DNA of 8,723 bases from Balneolales bacterium (GTDB lineage Bacteria > Bacteroidota > Rhodothermia > Balneolales > Natronogracilivirgulaceae). A program made the translations under genes and the position numbers. This document shows positions 7,237-8,723 of the stretch, piece by piece (positions within the stretch are counted from its first letter, which is position 1; each line of letters starts with the position of its first letter). The DNA lies in contig SKYW01000012.1 of NCBI GenBank assembly GCA_007127695.1, positions 1 through 8,723 on the forward strand, read 5' to 3'. The notes beneath the pieces are model-generated. The model had not been told where the DNA came from and ran no database searches. It was given only the letters and a program-made list of their open reading frames with translations.

Positions 7237-8064
7237 TTACAAAAGAGAAAAATGGTAGAGTACAAAAAAATAAATGGCTGCTGCAGGAGCAGAAAACAAA
7301 ATGGCATCAAAGCGGTCGTACAGTCCGCCGTGCCCTGGCATCAGTCCGGACGAGTCCTTGATGCCGGATGCGCGTTTGAGCTTGCTCTCGGAGAGGTCGC
7401 CGGCCGGACCCAGCAGGCCTGTGATCACAGCAAACGGTATGGCCGCCCCCACGGACAGCGGATAGTCGCTGATGAAGTACATGCACAATGCGAGCGCAAG
7501 GAATCCGCCAAAAAATCCCCAGACAAAGCCTTCTATCGTCTTTGCGGGACTTATTTTTGGAGCCAGTTTATGCTTGCCCATGGTTTTTCCGCCAAAAAAG
7601 GCCAATGTGTCGTTGGTCCATACCATAACCAGCAAGGTGAGGGTCAGGACGAACCCGATCCGGTCGTCTCCGAAGTTTCTCAGGACGACAAGCCCGGAAA
7701 CAAGTGCCGGGATCATTACGCCTACATGGATGGTCGCGAGCAGGTGTTTCCACCCTTCGTTATGGTCCCGGAAAATTTCGGTTACCATGATCAGCAGCAA
7801 AAGAGCCAGAAAAATCATCCAGGCAGTACCGGGGATCACTGCCATCAACACAACAGGTATGCCAAGAAGTACGGACATCACCTTGCGGGTGTGCAGCTCC
7901 TGCCTCGAAAGCATGGCGATGATCTCGATCTGTATCACAATCGTGACCAGTATCATGCCAACCGTGAAATACCATCCCCCAAGCCAGGTTGCATATAAAA
8001 AAACCGGTGCCGCTATCGCTGCGGAAATAATGCGTTTGGCTAGTTCAGGCACCGTTTTCATCAT
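7237..8064 (-). CDS. cdsA: Phosphatidate cytidylyltransferase (CDP-diacylglycerol synthase)
   Basis: CdsA joins CTP and phosphatidic acid into CDP-diacylglycerol and pyrophosphate. This is the branch point for phosphatidylethanolamine, phosphatidylglycerol and cardiolipin synthesis at the inner membrane. The 275-residue protein is of normal length and nearly all membrane-embedded, with about seven or eight hydrophobic helices. The family signature is complete at residues 227-253: S227, K230-R231, K236-D237, P243, HGG (245-247), D250-R251 and D253. Supporting motifs are WTNDTLAFFGGK (149-160), ISPAKTIEGF (171-180) and LLGPAGDLSES (217-227) with D223 as a likely metal ligand. The start is ATG 8064, with a second ATG at 8061, preceded by GGACGAAG. 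It overlaps the upstream DUF2007 gene by 20 bp in another frame, which points to coupled translation. As the main route to phospholipids, it is expected to be essential. Confidence -1.
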   Translation of the reverse strand: MMKTVPELAKRIISAAIAAPVFLYATWLGGWYFTVGMILVTIVIQIEIIAMLSRQELHTRKVMSVLLGIPVVLMAVIPGTAWMIFLALLLLIMVTEIFRDHNEGWKHLLATIHVGVMIPALVSGLVVLRNFGDDRIGFVLTLTLLVMVWTNDTLAFFGGKTMGKHKLAPKISPAKTIEGFVWGFFGGFLALALCMYFISDYPLSVGAAIPFAVITGLLGPAGDLSESKLKRASGIKDSSGLMPGHGGLYDRFDAILFSAPAAAIYFFVLYHFSLL

Positions 8065-8347
8065 CTTCGTCCGGTTCCCCTTTACCCTCGTAGTCGATCT
8101 TACCGGCTTTCCACTCCTCGAGGGCCTTCAACGCATCATCGGCCTGTTCGGCCGGCACGTAGACAAACAGCGCGGAGAGATCACCGAAATTCACGGTATA
8201 GGCACTGTCTTTCTTTGATAATACCTCGCACTCCAGCCCCTGGTCTTTCAGGAACGCCTGAACAAGACCGGCTTCACTCTCGATACTGGTTTCGTACACA
8301 CACTTCCAGTTATCGACATTATCTGGTTTCATTTTTTCACTGAACAT
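8045..8347 (-). CDS. DUF2007 domain protein
   Basis: This small soluble protein of 100 residues has a DUF2007-like (PF09413) alpha/beta domain. The pattern is WKCVYETSIESEAGLVQAFL (14-33), then a turn DQGLECEVLSKKD, a strand ending in LFVYVP (60-65), and a helix AEQADDALKALEEWK. That matches the family's 'strand, helix with E-A, short strand, V-P, helix' layout seen in putative signal-transducing proteins; the biochemical role is unknown. The C-terminus is a strongly acidic tail (EPDEDDENGA). The ATG at 8347 lies 3 bp after the stop of the protease gene and has GGGA 7 bases upstream. A second ATG at 8332 would remove five residues. Its last 20 bases overlap the start of cdsA, whose ATGATG lies within the codons for the acidic tail. 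It is very likely cotranscribed with the CPBP protease and cdsA. Confidence -1.
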   Translation of the reverse strand: MFSEKMKPDNVDNWKCVYETSIESEAGLVQAFLKDQGLECEVLSKKDSAYTVNFGDLSALFVYVPAEQADDALKALEEWKAGKIDYEGKGEPDEDDENGA

Positions 8348-8350
8348 GGG

Positions 8351-8723
8351 TCATTCCCGCTTGGATTTAAGGTTTATGGCGCGTAGTATCATAATAGTGG
8401 CTCCCAGGCTTATCAACAAGAGCCATACGGATGGAAATTCCGTTGCCGTCATCTGCTCCATCATGTATTCGGGATACAGGGATGCCGCAATGACGCTTCC
8501 GCCATTGTTCACGAAGTGACCGGCTATGGCGGGATACAGGCTGCCGGACTTCCAGACGATCCATGCCAGAAGCATTCCGATCACGGCCAGCGGGATGATC
8601 TGCGTAAGCCGGATGTGATAGATCCCGAACAAGAGTCCCCCAATGATGATGGCCGCCCAGATTCCCCACGTTTTTTCAATGGCGCGCTGAAAATAGCCCC
8701 GGAAGAGCACCTCTTCACAGACC
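8351..8723 (-). CDS. CPBP family intramembrane metalloprotease, C-terminal part (runs off the right edge)
   Basis: About 123 C-terminal residues are visible; the gene begins beyond the window. CPBP proteins (PF02517, Rce1/Abi relatives) are multi-helix membrane proteases with glutamate and histidine active-site residues. All the visible family motifs are intact: EEVLFRG (the EExxxR motif) at 8716-8696, FGIYH (FxxxH, nt 8629-8615) and HFVNN (HxxxN, nt 8518-8504). Four or so hydrophobic helices are seen, the last one (VWLLLISLGATIMILRAI) near the C-terminus, with a basic end KSKRE. An internal GTG at 8710 can look like a start, but the conserved EE lies before it, so the true start is upstream. 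Bacterial members have been linked to bacteriocin self-immunity and maturation of small membrane proteins; no specific substrate can be read from this piece. It is the first visible gene of the protease-DUF2007-cdsA-epimerase run. Confidence -1.
   Translation of the reverse strand, partial: VCEEVLFRGYFQRAIEKTWGIWAAIIIGGLLFGIYHIRLTQIIPLAVIGMLLAWIVWKSGSLYPAIAGHFVNNGGSVIAASLYPEYMMEQMTATEFPSVWLLLISLGATIMILRAINLKSKRE

Noticed and set aside
7039..7998. A 319-codon open frame on the plus strand opposite the epimerase start and cdsA
   Set aside because: It crosses two well-supported minus-strand genes and the gap between them, and reads as low-sense His/Gln/Lys-rich sequence.
8351..8710. A complete 119-residue CPBP protein starting at GTG 8710
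   Set aside because: The conserved EE of the EExxxR motif lies upstream of this GTG in the same frame, so the gene is cut by the window edge rather than short.

Overview
The window carries eight protein genes packed at about 98% coding density, with moderate GC and no RNA genes, mobile elements or CRISPR. The best guess for the host is a member of the Bacteroidota/Balneolota/Rhodothermota lineage. Three things suggest this: a BatA-type double-anchor protein, a lipoprotein fusing an N-terminal domain to a beta-propeller, and a TAnnTTTG promoter-like element in the only true intergenic space. Weak Shine-Dalgarno sites ahead of two genes fit the same picture. The assignment is an inference from gene families, not from a marker gene.

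Layout. Positions 1-3522 hold three genes on the minus strand, read right to left: a 710-residue BatA-domain protein with a degenerate VWA fold and a glutamine-amidotransferase-like fold (3522-1390), a small three-helix membrane protein with a cytosolic domain (1377-802), and the N-terminal two-thirds of the ribosome-associated GTPase HflX, which runs off the left edge (751-1). A 79-bp divergent intergenic region (3523-3601) separates this group from a plus-strand gene for a 902-residue lipoprotein with a C-terminal beta-propeller (3602-6310). That gene meets the next minus-strand group head-on, with stop codons overlapping by four bases.

The right-hand minus-strand group (8723-6307) reads, in order of transcription: the C-terminal part of a CPBP intramembrane protease (cut by the right edge), a DUF2007 protein, phosphatidate cytidylyltransferase CdsA, and a TIGR01777-family NAD(P)-dependent epimerase. 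Gaps of 3 bp, an overlap of 20 bp and a gap of 33 bp suggest one operon with translational coupling. CdsA makes CDP-diacylglycerol for phospholipid synthesis, so this operon pairs membrane lipid synthesis with a membrane protease and two poorly understood small proteins.

Most of the window is conserved chromosomal backbone. The least understood parts are the lipoprotein/propeller gene, the BatA-domain protein with an altered metal-site motif, and its small membrane partner. I see no clear-cut novel defence or mobile system here.
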